A DNA stretch of 64,000 nucleotides from Platycnemis pennipes (taxonomy: Eukaryota; Arthropoda; Insecta; Odonata; Platycnemididae), in contig OW121853.1 of assembly GCA_933228895.1 (NCBI GenBank), forward strand, positions 73,888,645 through 73,952,644, given 5' to 3'. A program made the translations under genes and the position numbers. Under the pieces are notes generated by a model. The model saw only the letters and a program-made list of their open reading frames with translations, was not told the origin of the DNA and searched no databases. Each line of letters begins with the position of its first letter. Positions within the stretch are counted from its first letter, which is position 1. Positions 22,640 through 34,835 of this stretch are shown piece by piece.

Positions 22640-22770
22640 GATTTTGGTTTAGAGACCGGATTACTACGTCTCCGAACTCGAGGGACCAGGTTCGAAACCC
22701 GGTACTGACAGAGTTTTCTCAGCAACATTTCATCGTTTACTTCAGAGACACTAGGAGACAAATTCAAGAT
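22640..22770 (+). repeat. tRNA-derived SINE fragment
   Basis: GGACCAGGTTCGAAACCCGG (22683-22702) is a strong B box within an acceptor-like context, preceded by a possible A box region GGTTTAGAGACCGGATTACT. The body reads CTCAGCAACATTTCATCG. It does not fold as a complete tRNA. Confidence 0.5.
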
Positions 22771-22859
22771 AAGAACTGTCCTTCGGATGGGGAGTTTAAA
22801 GTTTTGTTCGTAGCCAGGAATTGGGAAGAAAAGTTAGCTAAACATTCATCTTGATGGAG

Positions 22860-25800
22860 CAAGAGTAACTTAAACCTGATTAAGGCGATAACGAGAAACA
22901 GTCTATGCCTACGTGAGGGCTAACACATAAGGGTCATGGCGAACAGAGAGAGAGAACGCAATGAACCCGAATATTTCCACAGATCAGCAAACAGTCAACG
23001 CTGCAGTGTTAGAGCTAACACAGTACCTAGTATAAATTAGACGAATAAAGATTCTTTACACTCACGGGAAGAGCGGCACATAGTACAATTGCCATCGCCA
23101 GACAGCATTGAAACTTTTAATATCATCCCACACCTTTATATTTGGCGTTAACAACGACGAAAGTCCATAACGAAACCTCTGGCGAAGGATTATATTTTGA
23201 CTATTTCATTTCCATTGCTCTTGGACCGGACAACCTATTCACGGCGAGAAAATGGAGGGGCAGGAGGAAAACAGTCCCCCCAGAATATTTAGCGGCCTAA
23301 TTTCATCCCGTCGCACGCGTATATCCCATCATTCACCCGCATCCTACCCCTTATTCGAGGAAGCCTCCCAAACGAGCATCAATCCCTCCCGAGTACATTA
23401 CGACCTTCTCTTAACGACCGATTTTCTCGGAATCGCTCCCATTAGGAAGAGGAGAAGATGCCGACGATAAAGAGAGCACGGTGAGGTCGGTCATCCTCAT
23501 CACAAACACGACTACATCCTGTCTCTCTAATTATCGCCGCGAATGCCTGATACATAAATACACGCTTTCGCGACGTTGAATGGACCGAGAGGCTGAGGAT
23601 ATATTTACACGCCTCAAGGATATCCGAGGGTATTATACGCCTTCTAGAGAGAAAAGGAGAGTGATAGAGATATCGAAAAATGAAGCCGTAGGCCAGATGA
23701 AAAAAATCGAAGGATAATATCATGAAACCAAATTGACCAACAGTAAGTGTGGGTCGCCAAAAGAAGTGCGATCTAAGTTTAAAAATAGTGACCAGAGGGC
23801 AAACATTCGCACAGGTAGTCTAGGCTTCCCACTTTCAGGACTATGTAAAAATCAAAAATGATTTCGAATATTTTCTAACAGTCACCTGACTTCATTTCGA
23901 TTGCTTCGAATAAGCAACTGATTTAATTTCATGAATTTTTCATACTTAGTTCAATGAAACCAATTTTTTAATCAAGGAGTAACACATCGGGAGACTACAC
24001 CCATTTCGAAATTGTAACAATAAGAAGTATTTTATGGAATTGACGTGGACCGCGAGTCCCCTTCGGGGCTGCCTAATGCGCTAAAACAACTTTCACTGTG
24101 TGTTAGTTTCTATGGGGAAACCTTTGCTTGCGAAAGGCAAAGCCGAGTACAAACGAAAGCGGCACGGGAATGGCATTCGGTCGGATTCGCCATCTCACAA
24201 GACGCCGCATTAAATCTTGGAGAGCGCGGAGGCGGACGCCACTTCGGCACGTCAAATTTGGACTCCCAAGACGACGCGTACGATGCATCACAACCTTACT
24301 GTGCGGCATACCAGACATGCCGCGATGGCAGGATCAAAGGAAGTGTCGAGACTGGGGTGGCCTCGCTGAAGGGTATCATTTGCCTCTTTTCCCACTACGC
24401 TTCCACGAAAATGCTCTCGGATAACGATTCCTCGTATCAATAACGACTCGCATTCGACAATGAAGGGGAAAGATCCGGTCCGGACGACTGAGGCGCCGCC
24501 TATAGGCCACCTCATCCAAGCGGCGCACGAAGTCGGATTCGGATCTCTGATCCCATCGACGCGCTCGGCGCCAGTCTTTTGTCTTCCTCCATGACGTCTG
24601 CTTTCTTTCGGGAAACCGCCTAGGGAGAGATGTATCGCGCCGCTGACGGAATTTCAATTCTCACGGGAAACGATACGGGGAAAAGGGTGATAAAACTCAT
24701 CACACGAAGCGACCGCCTCAGAAGGACAATTTCTTCAATACCTCAGATAAACAGCACTTTTTTCCCCATACTCAGCCACGTAGGTAACATTTTTCCCAAT
24801 GTATATTCTGTACCAACCGTTGTTATCATTTCACACAAGTTTACGCTTTAATATTGACAAGTTTTATGATGCTGAAAATGTATAAAAAATGAGTGGCCAC
24901 CCAAAACGCAGAAAAATGATCGCATTACGAAATTAATTACAACGATAGGGTGGTATTATTTGGCGATGGTGGGTACGACTTGCAGACTGGCATTACTATC
25001 TGGCCTATATAATAAAACTAGATATTTTTCTGCCAGTCAAGCTTCGGAAACAACGCAGTTTGACTACAGGCAGTCTTGGTACGCAGGCAAATGCTTCGGT
25101 GATGGCTTTTCACCCTCAAAACTGCTAAGCTATCGACTACAGCAGAAACTTTAGCAGGGACTACTGACATAAACATTAGGTCTAAATATGTACGCGGGAA
25201 GTAGGAACTTTAAATCACTCCGACTTGTAATTTCTAAATTTCTAAGAGGCATGAAAGTTACGAAATGTTAGCACAACATTGACGAAAATAAGCTCATCTA
25301 CGATTCATTCAGATCAACAGGAGTCAAGGCTTTGCAATTACATCAAATAAAAGGAGAGTTTGAGGCCGGTATGGCTACTGACGAAATTAGATCAGCTCAT
25401 AAATCAAGATTTCACAGCAAAATACAAATTCAGTGTTTCTTGGCCTAACAGATGCCTGTTAACATATGAATTTTTAAGATACAGAACTCAAACGCTGTAT
25501 TTCCCTCGAAATAGAGATTGAAAACACCACACAAAAAACAATACAACTCCCAATTTACTTCTCGTGAAGATAGTGAAAACAAAAACAACGACTGAAGCGC
25601 AAGGCATTAAAAAATTCCCGCATGGCGGCGGAATAAACGCTCGAATTAAGAAAACCCACACAACGCAGATATATCCAACCGCTTTCCGTTTCCAGAATCC
25701 CATTCCCGACCAGTTCCGAGATTTCCTTCTCCTCAACACAAACGTCCGCAAACGTTCAATCATGCAAAACACCGTGGGGAGGGAATCCGCTCCGAGCGCG

Positions 25801-26860
25801 ACTTGCGTCTACCATTTGCATGCCCTCCCATTATTACGTCTTCCCGTTTTATTCCATTTACGGAAGAGAAGGAGGAGGAGGAAATAAGAAGTAAGAGGAT
25901 GGAGGAAAATATAATATCCCGACGTCAGCGGCGCCAAGCGGTGGGAGATCGAAAGGGAGGAGGGGGGGGGCAATGAAAATAAAAAAAAACGAAAATCGAA
26001 CCCGCCCCGCAGAAGAGAAATCCCTCCTTTTTTAATTTATGCGCGCGTGTGTGTTGAAGTTCGGTGATGGTGTGTGTTTTCCGACGTCCACGGCCGGTGG
26101 GAGATGTTCTGGGGGTCACACGCACCCCTCGAAGGCCGCCGGGGGCCGCGCGAAACCCGAGAGTTGGTCAGTCCTCCGCTGCCTCCATCCATCTCCCTCG
26201 CGTCAAGACTGCCCACCCCGGACACGGGGAGGGAGGGTGAAGGTATTCCTATAGCTCCCCTCCCAACTGCCCATTCCTTCCTGCCTGGGCCTCCGCCCCA
26301 CCCCGGGGCCATTATTAGAGGAGGGGCGGTATGAGAGAGGAGAGCGAGGGAGGAGAAATGTGAGAGAGAGGATAGCGATGTTGGATGGGGGGAGGTGGGG
26401 TGGGGAAGGTTATTGAGATGAATAGGTTTCGGTGGAGGATTCCTGACGGCGAGGGCAAGGCCGAGAAGAGGTGGAGGGAGGGAATGAGGAAGGAGGAGGG
26501 GGAGGAAAGGAAGTGAATGGATGCAGGAGACTATGGGGAAGAGGAGGCAACAAGTAAGCGATCCGGGAAATTTCTTGGCATCCCTGGAAAAACGACCGAT
26601 CACGAACACTAAATGTAGGGAAGGAACGGAATTCATCACATCGTGACACTTTCCGTGACCTGATCACAAAATGAAATTTGATTTAGCAACATGAAATGCA
26701 GAAAAACACAAGTCCCCGCGTTCATGGCTACAAATTTGAGTTCCCTGGCTTGTAAAATCAACAGGGTAGTAGCGGACTTAAGAGTTTCAAGGGAGTGCTA
26801 TCACGAATGTTATATCATGCTGTCTAGCGTTCACTAAAACCTGTGGCTAACTCCTTTATC
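22860..26860. other. No gene seen; GC/purine-rich block at 25860-26560
   Basis: Mostly AT-rich without recognised repeats. A CpG-containing part at 24030-24660 has overlapping frames on both strands, the longest being 132 codons from 24045. From 25860 to 26560 the plus strand is GA-rich and gives long Pro/Ser-rich frames on the minus strand, a compositional effect. Confidence 0.4.
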
Positions 26861-26863
26861 ACC

Positions 26864-26940
26864 GATTCCCGTAAGATCACCGAAGTTAAGCAACGTTGGG
26901 CCGGGACGGAGGTTGGATGGGTTGCCCTCCTCCATACCTC
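26864..26940 (+). repeat. 5S rRNA-derived sequence (SINE3-like element or 5S pseudogene)
   Basis: GATCACCGAAGTTAAGCAAC, then GTTGGGCCGGGAC, then GGTTGGATGGGTTGCCCTCC, follow the order and spacing of the internal promoter half of eukaryotic 5S rRNA (box A, intermediate element and box C). The first half of 5S is missing, and the sequence continues into unrelated DNA with TCTAACCACGGTATTCTTG. It is a retroposed fragment or the head of a 5S-derived SINE, not a functional 5S gene. Confidence 0.75.
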
Positions 26941-27015
26941 TAACCACGGTATTCTTGTCCCCTGTCTGGAAGTGGCGGGTAGGTTAAAGGTGGGTTGGCA
27001 CAATAGATCTAAAGA

Positions 27016-28912
27016 GGTCTAAGTGCCAGGGGGGCTCCAGAAGGCCCCCGCCCACCACTCCAATTTACAACTCCTTTATCTCTTCCCTAATACCCACCTA
27101 TCTTCCTCCTTCATGGCTCTAGAGACCGTGCAGTGCCTGTTAAACAATTTCGGTCCCGATTCTCCGCTAGATGGCGTCAGATTTTCATTTCCAACTTTCT
27201 CAAGTCGTCCTCCACATCCACCCACCAATCCTAATTGGCTCAAATAACCAAAGATGCCAAGTACCTCACTCGAAGAACAAAAACCAAAGCAAACACGACA
27301 CAAGAGCCCGAGGGGGGATTAGTGCCACGGAAGCAACTATTTACGCATATTGTGGAAATGCGTCATTTTTGTTAAAACCAATAGGATATAATAATTTATT
27401 AGGAAATTATTTAGGCAAAAACGAAGCAACTATCTATTATTTTTTCCCATTTGATACCTAATGCATGCAATTATTGCCCGTCGTATGCGTTTGTGAGGAA
27501 GCAATGGAGTGGAGTCTTCTACTTATCCTCGGGCGCTGACTTTAAATCCGTCGATTAATTTTCATCCAAGCTTGTAAATGTCATTCGCAAGTATTAGGAA
27601 ACCAAAAGATCTACTCGGTCATTTCGCAGTTTCGTGGCACCAATGTTTCTGATATATAAGGAATTGCCGTGCCTAAAATGTGCTGAGATATCTTAAGTGA
27701 AACAAAACGACGGCCACAAGAAAGAAAAAAATTGTTCACGACCGGCTTGAAAGTGAAAATTGACTATTACACGGGCGACTACACCGCAAAACAGAATCAC
27801 TACAGTGGCTTCACGCTATTAGCGAGCCAGGCGAAAAACACACTCTACCACTGCACCCCCACGATCGTTTACGTTCAACGCAGGGAGCTCAGGAAAATGG
27901 GAATGCATACATAATTCCGAGCCTTAAATTAAGTGGATTAGTTACGCAGACGGAGATACCCCAGACCATTACTCGGCAGATATAAATTAACGGGAGAAAA
28001 GAAAAGAAACCGGAGTGGTATCCCCACACAAAGGTGCTCTCGTCCTCGAAGAAGAAGGAGCATTACGAGAGTGAGATAAAAAAAAAGGATTGAATAACAT
28101 CACAAACCCTTCCCTTCCCGTCAACCCCTTCGGCCATCCCCTCATTCAAAAACGAGAAGTGAGAGGGAACTTGGGGGTGGGAGTCTCCTCTTAAAGAAAG
28201 GCCGGGAGAGTGATGGAAGGAGGAGCTAGGGGAGGGGGAGATGGGGAACAAACGAAATGACCCAAAAGGCAAAGGCAGGGGGGGGCAGGGCAACCATCCA
28301 TAATTGCCTGGGCATATTACCCCCACCACCGCCGCCGCTGCCCAGAGATGGGGGGGATAAGGATTGCGAGGGCATCCCGACGCCCAACCCTCCCCGCCAC
28401 TTCCCTCGGAGCTATTTGAGACCACAGAGAAGAGCATCACCACACACAAACATACGCAAGGCACAAAGGATAAAGTTAGGGCGCTCAACGTCCGCAGACA
28501 CTGGGAGGTATCACATTTCACCTGCCGATCCGCCCTTGAACTCCTTTGATTTGAATTTCTTCGTTAAGTTATTCTATCGTTCGTGAATACCAATTCCCAC
28601 CAAAACCAAACCCAAACACGAGCGACACAACTGTACTTTTGAAAAATATTACGAACGAATCATGTTACTTTCCAATGCATCTTCCTAAGGTCACGTATTA
28701 AATTATGCCTCACAGGATGCTTACGGCGTATTCGAGATGAAGCCTAGTTAGGGTTAAAATAACATATTTATTTTCCATTTTCACCTGATCAGTTCCACAT
28801 GTTTTGTGTGAAAAAGTCTAGTCTAGTTACAGCCTGATCAATAAGGAAGAAAGAAGGGCGTGAGGTCCGGACTTGCAGGAGAAAGAAGAAAGTGAATTCC
28901 GAAGCGGAGTAG
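27016..28912. other. No gene seen
   Basis: Mixed-composition DNA; 28080-28560 is C-rich on the plus strand with Pro/Ser-type frames on the other strand. No repeat family was recognised, and a body of the 5S-derived element may extend a little into the left end. Confidence 0.4.
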
Positions 28913-29145
28913 ATGGATTGGGGTGGAGGGTATTCTCCCATCAATCTCCATCGCCCTGGGACGAGGGATCGTGTATCCACTGGAGCGGAGAGCGAAAGTG
29001 ATTCCCGATTGGTGCGTGGGCGAGTGGATGCACGGTCTCCACGGATATCTTCCACGGACGGTCGAATTCCGGCCACGGCCCGAAGGAGGACTACTTTCGA
29101 ATCACCGATTGAGGAGGAGATCACCGCAAGGTTGGTTCGCCTAGG

Positions 29146-29212
29146 ACGGGGGTGGCGAACCTTTGGTAAGCGTGCACAAAGTGGTAATTATTTTGGCACG
29201 CGGGGCTGGGAT
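29146..29212. mobile_element. hAT-type MITE end fragment
   Basis: GGGGGTGGCGAACCTTTGG, followed by GCGTGC and TTTTGGCACGCGG, has the pattern of hAT terminal repeats (CAGGGGTGGCGAACCTTTGG with a nearby GGCACGC). It is truncated directly against the LINE copy that follows. No duplication was determined. Confidence 0.5.
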
Positions 29213-29765
29213 GGCACTAAGGGAAGGGCAAGATTTGTAAAGGAACGATACGATAATTATATTAGCGTAACCAGTCTATTAAATGAATTGAAATGGGAAT
29301 CATTGTCAGATCGCAGGTTGAAATTTAGACTTAATCTTAAACAAATTCCGAGGCAATATTTTCAGTGATGACGTTAAAAATATTTTACGAACCCCAACTT
29401 ACTATGGCAGACTGGACCATAATCATAAAGTTAGAGAAATTGATTGCCGAACTGACCGATTCAAAATGTCCTTTTTCCCTCGTACAATTAGAGATACGAA
29501 TAACGGTAAATATGTCCTATCGGAGAGTAGCAATGAATAGCATTGGTAGCTGCATGTTGGTATGAGTACTTAAAGCTAACACTACTAACAGAATGTTTTT
29601 GCATGTTTGCTTTGCAATTTCTATCTTTTTCAAATAGTGTAGTTCTGACTACTATATTAATACTATTCCTTTTTTATGCATGATATGTAGTGCATGTTTG
29701 GAGAGCAATCACCCCCTGCCACACAACCTTGTGGTGGCTTGCAGGGTATTATGTAGATGTAGATG
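29213..29765 (+). mobile_element. LINE ORF2 C-terminus and 3' tail, frameshifted copy
   Basis: ARFVKERYDNYISVTSLLNE and LKWESLSDRRLKFRLNL are in one plus frame up to about 29340. After a shift near 29345, FRGNIFSDDVKNIL, GRLDHNHKVREIDCRTDRFK and MSFFPRTIRDTNNGKY follow to TAG at about 29536. The 3' tail CACCCCCTGCCACACAACC, then GGTGGCTTGCAGGGTATTAT and GTAGATGTAGATGTAG, ends at about 29768. It belongs to a subfamily more diverged from the copy at 5548-6275, sharing the same C-terminal signature. Confidence 0.88.
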
Positions 29766-29944
29766 TAGAAGGGAAATTCCACGGGAAATTTAGATTGAAG
29801 GGTCAGAATAACAACAGAAATTGATCTGAGTAGCTCAAGTGGGCAAAGAAGAGTGCCTTTTACGTTGCTGCATACGTTGAACCCAAATAATGGCGTAAAA
29901 TGTTTAAGTGAATTCGTCACGGGTCTTCATTCGGTTTAAGCTCC

Positions 29945-30060
29945 CCAGCTCAGTGATTGCTCTGAAGATGGTGAGTGATTCGTTCATTAAAACGTCGGCT
30001 GAGGGTGAGATCCAGACCCGGATGAAGAGCCACTCAAATATACGCCGGTAAAGAATGCAC
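29945..30060. repeat. Possible retroelement 3'-end hairpin
   Basis: GCTCTGAAGATGGTGAGTGA followed by CATTAAAACGTCGGCTGAGG resembles the GAAGATG...(C/A)AAACGTCGGC motif common at the 3' ends of Penelope-like and some LINE elements. Only this motif supports the call. Confidence 0.35.
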
Positions 30061-30839
30061 AAGAGCTTTCTTTACCAGCGTATGTTATTAAAAACCACCA
30101 TTTTTTATGAAAATATCCTATTCCTCTTGGAGACAAAAATGATCAATATCTCTCCTCATGACTGGCACTCAAGTCAAGGACATAATCTTATTTCATAAAC
30201 TTAGACAGTCAATCGCTTAATGTTTCGCCATCACTGGCCTATGACGTCACCCAACCGGCCAGTGTACCGATGCCTCCGCGTGATAGACTAAGATCTAAGA
30301 TCCCCAATCCCTTCCATTCCTATCCTTATACCTTTCCTCCCGGTCTGAAGCGCCTATTAGTGCGGAAACAGACTTGAAAACACCCATGAATGCCTCCGCG
30401 TCTCCTCTCGCAGTCTGCAAAACACTGTCATCCAATACAGACTGAAAATTTGCTTTTTGATGAGATAAATAATTTTCCCAGGGACGAATATCGACTACAT
30501 GGTTACTTTAGTCCGGCAATGTGCAGGAAAGTAAGGTTCGGAGCCATATACCCCCTACGTCGGGAATTTGTACATCAGAATTTATAATTTAGGGTCATAC
30601 ATGTCCCCTTTTCTATCTTCCCTCCCTTGACATCGGGTAGGTGCGGTGGATATACTGCTCGTAGTCCGTCAGATAGTAAGTTAACCGTGGACCCCTAGGC
30701 GCTTTCCGTTAATAGAAGGGAAATGCGGGCACAAGATTTTTTCCTTCCTCCTTTCTCTGAAATATTCCCACTTCAACCAAATAATCCCTTATCTGGATGG
30801 CTCACGTGATCTAAGCTGTCGGCCCACTGCTGATAAATA

Positions 30840-31186
30840 CAGTAGAGCCCCACTAATTCGGGTTTCTGGTTAAATCGGGGCGGGCCAAAAAAAAAAAAAA
30901 TTTTTACTCACTAAAATTTTACAAGTTAAACACTTCTAATAGTCAATTTTGTTTCTTTTACATATATTGTGTTTTGACGCGATGTTTTAAAGTATGTAAT
31001 CTTATATTTTCTTACGTTCTAAGTGCATCTTGTATATCCTTATATGCTTGAGAACCATGAATGACCTTCAAAAATGTTTTAGGGTCGTTCCTACGGCAAT
31101 AAACCACTTTAAATGTTTAATTCGGGTTTTTAGTTAATTCGGGCATTAGCCGGACACAATTAGCCCGAATTAGAGGGGTTCTACTG
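30840..31186. mobile_element. pogo/Tigger-type MITE with TA target duplication
   Basis: The left end CAGTAGAGCCCCACTAATTC and the right end GAATTAGAGGGGTTCTACTG are inverted repeats of about 24 bases with few mismatches. TA flanks both sides (30838-30839 and 31187-31188), as expected for the Tc1/mariner/pogo superfamily. Inside, AATTCGGG motifs recur near each end. At 347 bases, with an A-run at about 30890, it is non-coding. Confidence 0.9.
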
Positions 31187-31321
31187 TATATTGCTTTTCC
31201 ACAAAAATTCCCACCACTAAAAACTGCCAATAGCTCATACTCTATCACACCTAAACTATTACCTGATGCCAACCAAAAGAGTAAGTTTTTTTACGGTACA
31301 GGGCAGTATATTTTAGTCGCA

Positions 31322-31398
31322 TGTGCGTAACGCATGTTTGGTGACGAAGCACCTACTGCCACACATCCTCCTAAATGCTTGAACGGTATCCTCCCGTA
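31322..31398 (+). mobile_element. Diverged LINE tail (plus)
   Basis: GTAACGCATGTTTGGTGACG, ACCTACTGCCACACATCC and GGTATCCTCCCGTAGCTA follow the tail consensus with many substitutions. Confidence 0.5.
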
Positions 31399-31979
31399 GC
31401 TAACTTAAGACGAAAAACGGCTGTCGCTGGAAAAAATTCGCAAACTCGCGCGCGCGGTCACGAATCGCGGTGAGCAGAAAATTCGCGTCTCGTCGGGGGT
31501 AAACAACACCGCGTCTCCGACGTAAAAACGCCTTCCCTCACGTGCAATAACCAACAACTCGCAAAGTATACAAGTTCTTCCTCAGGTGAAGGAACCGGTT
31601 TGGAGGAACGTCCTTACGCTCTAACCCCCTCCCCTCTCCTCCCTCCCGTCTACCCCCGCTCGTTGAATGCGGGAAAACCATTACGCCCCGAAAGACGACA
31701 TTTACGTGTCAGGAAGCTCAGTGATGCCCGCCCCGGCGGACGAGGGGCGCCAATAACGGGTTGGAGTCGCCCACCACCAACAAAGTGGCGTCCGTAAAAA
31801 AAAAAAGTACCGCAGTTCGTATGGTGACTGAGGCACGTTTTCGGAGGACATCCTCTCCGCCCACGCCGTCTGCGGTCATTGCCCCGGTACTACTTGGTAT
31901 ACCACCGGTTAGGGTAGGTTTTGCTCGTGTACCCGAACTCCGCTCCAATTGTTGGTCGGTTATTCAGGCGAGGCGACCG

Positions 31980-32288
31980 AGAGCTGAGGTCATTTGCACC
32001 ATTTAGGAAAGTTGGGTGATTGGGTAATGGTAGGGGTTTTCAGGAGGTTCCGAGGAAGGGTGGAGAGAAACCTGGCGTCGGCATTAGCCTACTCCTAACG
32101 AAAGGCACCAAGGGGACCACGGCTTAACGTCCCATCCGACGGACGGAGTACTGAACTTGAAATGCCCTCCACTAGGCAATCAAGTGGGGACAGGTTTTCC
32201 ACCGGACAAATCCACCACTGCTGGCAATCGAACCCGCGCCCTCGGGATGGGAGGCCAGTTCTATAAACACCACACCAACCCGACCTCC
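31980..32288 (-). repeat. tRNA-derived SINE family B, full-length-like (minus)
   Basis: Read on the minus strand it starts with a tRNA-like head (B box GGGTTCGATTGCC near 32222-32236), then CTGGTC/CTGTCC...TTGATTGCCTAG and AACGCCGACGCCAGGTTTCTC-type body sequence. It ends with TTACCCAATCACCCAACTTT. The same order is seen in the plus copies at 34836-35140 and 51818-52420. Confidence 0.8.
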
Positions 32289-32361
32289 CCCCCTACGCTC
32301 CAATTCTTCGTCCTATTTCTCGCTGATGCTCTTGCAAGTTACCTATTAATAATTGCTGCAG

Positions 32362-32480
32362 TGACCCGCTCGGCAGTGCGTCAGCCTATCAACCCAAATG
32401 TCGCGAGTTCGAATCTCCCCTGGGCATATTTTGCTTGTCTCGGAATCAAGCCTTGGGATAGACGGTGCGATTCAACCTAA
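32362..32480 (+). repeat. tRNA-derived SINE fragment
   Basis: A-box-like GACCCGCTCGGCAGTGCGTC and B-box GAGTTCGAATCTCC (32405-32418) are spaced as in a tRNA. The 3' part CTGGGCATATTTTGCTTG does not close an acceptor stem. Confidence 0.55.
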
Positions 32481-32902
32481 CCCATTGGAACACCTTCAAA
32501 CCGAAATCTACGAAACCTACAGTCGTTCACCATGCTAGTGATCAAATGTGATCGCACCCCTCCAACGAAGTTGTACCGAATTAGAGTCAAATTTATCTCT
32601 CAAGCGCTAGCCGAATAATTATTGGAAGCATAGGAAACAAGACCAAGACTTATCCGCCAACCAACCCCACCAACATTTTCGAAAAGAACTGACGGACGAA
32701 GAGGAGCCTTTCTACCAAACAACCATTTCCACAAATGTGAGACCACCTCCAAAACCTATTAAATCCGTGAAGTCTGAACTCCACGGTGATGTATTCCAAT
32801 TAAAAATCCAAACTCGAAAAGAGTTGGACCATTTCGAAACCACACGACCAACCCTTCCTCAGAACCGGCGACGCCGGCGTGAACGACTCCTTTACGGCCA
32901 TT

Positions 32903-33358
32903 CTAGCCATTAATCACACGACGGACGAAACCGAATGGGCGAGCAAAAGATCCCAAACTCGTCCTAAATGAGCCCTGCGCCATCTTGAACGACCATCCAG
33001 TGGAGAGGGTTTTTTGTATCGCAGTGCTCACAGGAAAAGTCGGTGCTATCTCCCGCACTAGACAGAAACATGGCTTCATCATTTTATTGCGGAGGTAACC
33101 AATGGCTTTGGGGGTCTCCAGCATCATTATCCATCCATCGAGAAAGCGTAGTTCTGGCTCCTTGGCAAGGACAATGGGAACTATAACGTCTTTGTCACGA
33201 TAGCTATTGGGTAAAAAGATTTCTTTTTGAATGAGTGCCAAATCCCCAAGGGACGATTCTCGTCGAGAAAGAGACCGTAAGTAAATTATAAGAAAATGAC
33301 AATGAATCGGTACAAAAATATATAATGTTGCAAAAAAATCACTGCATCGACGTGACAT
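32903..33358 (-). CDS. Unassigned 151-codon open frame, doubtful
   Basis: This frame lies in normal-composition DNA rather than a GC-rich block. It has a protein-like stretch (DKDVIVPIVLAKEPELRFLD and GWIMMLETPKAIGYLRNKMM) plus a hydrophobic N-terminus. I recognise no domain. No splice-site pair in Patched phase is evident, and no second exon was found nearby. It may be a chance frame or a remnant of an unknown element. Confidence 0.12.
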   Translation of the reverse strand: MSRRCSDFFATLYIFVPIHCHFLIIYLRSLSRRESSLGDLALIQKEIFLPNSYRDKDVIVPIVLAKEPELRFLDGWIMMLETPKAIGYLRNKMMKPCFCLVREIAPTFPVSTAIQKTLSTGWSFKMAQGSFRTSLGSFARPFGFVRRVING

Positions 33359-34019
33359 AAGTTTTCAATTGCCAAATATACAAAGCCTACTGTCTCGTAA
33401 CTTGGCCATGGACCAATAATACGTCTACATACATTGAGGATAAAGGTGTTACAACATCGATTACTACGAGAAACACAGTTCGAATGAAAGACTAATTGGA
33501 TATATACATTGCGTCGTTCTAAAATACCTTTGAATATTCAGCTGAATGATATATTATGACGCTCAAAGTTACTTAGTCCATTTATTGAAAAATTAATTCA
33601 TTAGAAAAGTATAAGAGTCATGCTCAAAAACAGAAACTGATTTTTTTTTCAAGAACCTCGGCCAGGATTACGACAGAGAAATAAAAAAATGAGGATTAAT
33701 AACCGTTCACCCGTAAAAGATTACAAGGAAAAACTGTTTTTAATAGTCCTCCAACCATTCAACGATTCCAGTGAGGCTTTTTCAAAACGTAGTAGCAATT
33801 TAGCAATTTCCATTCTTCCCACACAGGTTTGTCCCATCCCAAAAAACCTCAATAACCTAGGTCCGAGTTCAGTTCCGTTTTCAGGAAAAAATTTTCACGA
33901 CCTTATTGGGAATTCACCTTGATCGGCAGGCAGATACCCGAACAACGACATCCACGCGTCTCCGCTTCGGCCACAAGTGAAATAGTACGTCGACGTGGCC
34001 ATCGGTGGGGCCTTAATAG

Positions 34020-34480
34020 AATCGTGAGGTAAATTGGAGAGAAAAAAAGAGGATCTCCGAGCAACGGACTCCAAAAGATCTTGGTGGGGGAAGGTTGTGG
34101 TACGGTAGGGGGATGGGGAAAAGTGGGATAAGGGGAGAGGAAGGAGAGGCTGGCGGAATGGTGGGCAGATGTTTCGAGAGGGTGAGGTCGGAGTAGAATG
34201 GGTTCACGGGCCATTTCAGATTAGGATGAGACGTCGATCGCCTCGGACCAATCCCATCTCCCCACTCCCCAACCGGGGAAGAAGATGGAGAGGGAGAGAA
34301 AAGGGAAGAAGATGGAGAGGGAGAGAAAAAGGAAGAAGAGAACAAAACGAGCCGCCAAGAGAGAGAGAGAGAGATGGAGAGGGATAGAGGAAGAAAGAGG
34401 ATTGTTGACTGGGAGAAGGGAATGTAAAAAAAAAGAACACGAAAGAGTGAGAGGGGCTTTTGTTCGGCGGCCCTTTTACT
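34020..34480. repeat. Purine-rich low-complexity tract
   Basis: GGGAGAGAAA, GGAAGAAGATGGAGAGGGAG repeats and (GA)n runs dominate 34260-34400; GGAAGAAGATGGAGAGGGAG occurs twice in tandem. The frames in it are Arg/Glu/Lys-rich or Ser/Pro/Phe-rich by composition only. Confidence 0.7.
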
Positions 34481-34835
34481 TAACTAATTTGTTTGGTTAC
34501 AAAACACCCGAGGGGTGGGATGGGATTCCTGATACGGTCGCGGGAGATGACTCTTAGAGCAAGGGCGGAGGATGGGGATAGACATCGCCTGGGCGGGCAA
34601 GGTAGGGCTGGTCCGCGACGGGACTTTTCAGCGCCCAAAGTCGAGGTTGCGGTAATTGAAAGAGGGATTTGGAGCGGCGCACGAAGAAAAGACCACAGGG
34701 GATGATGATATGCCGATGAGATTGGCACCGTCACGAAGATTCTCGAGAATACCAGGGCAAAGCACCACCAAGACACCGAGCATCATGGGAAGTAAGGCGG
34801 GTTACGGGAATCCTGGCAACCCAGAAAGCCGAGGG

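Noticed and set aside
24045..24443. 132-codon plus frame
   Set aside because: Other frames are open on both strands across the same stretch, and no domain is seen. Most likely compositional.
25925..26667. Pro/Ser-rich minus frames of up to 200 codons
   Set aside because: Explained by a GA-rich plus strand; no domains and no consistent splice signals.
26864..26940. Functional 5S rRNA gene
   Set aside because: The first half of 5S is missing and the 3' end diverges; no tandem array.
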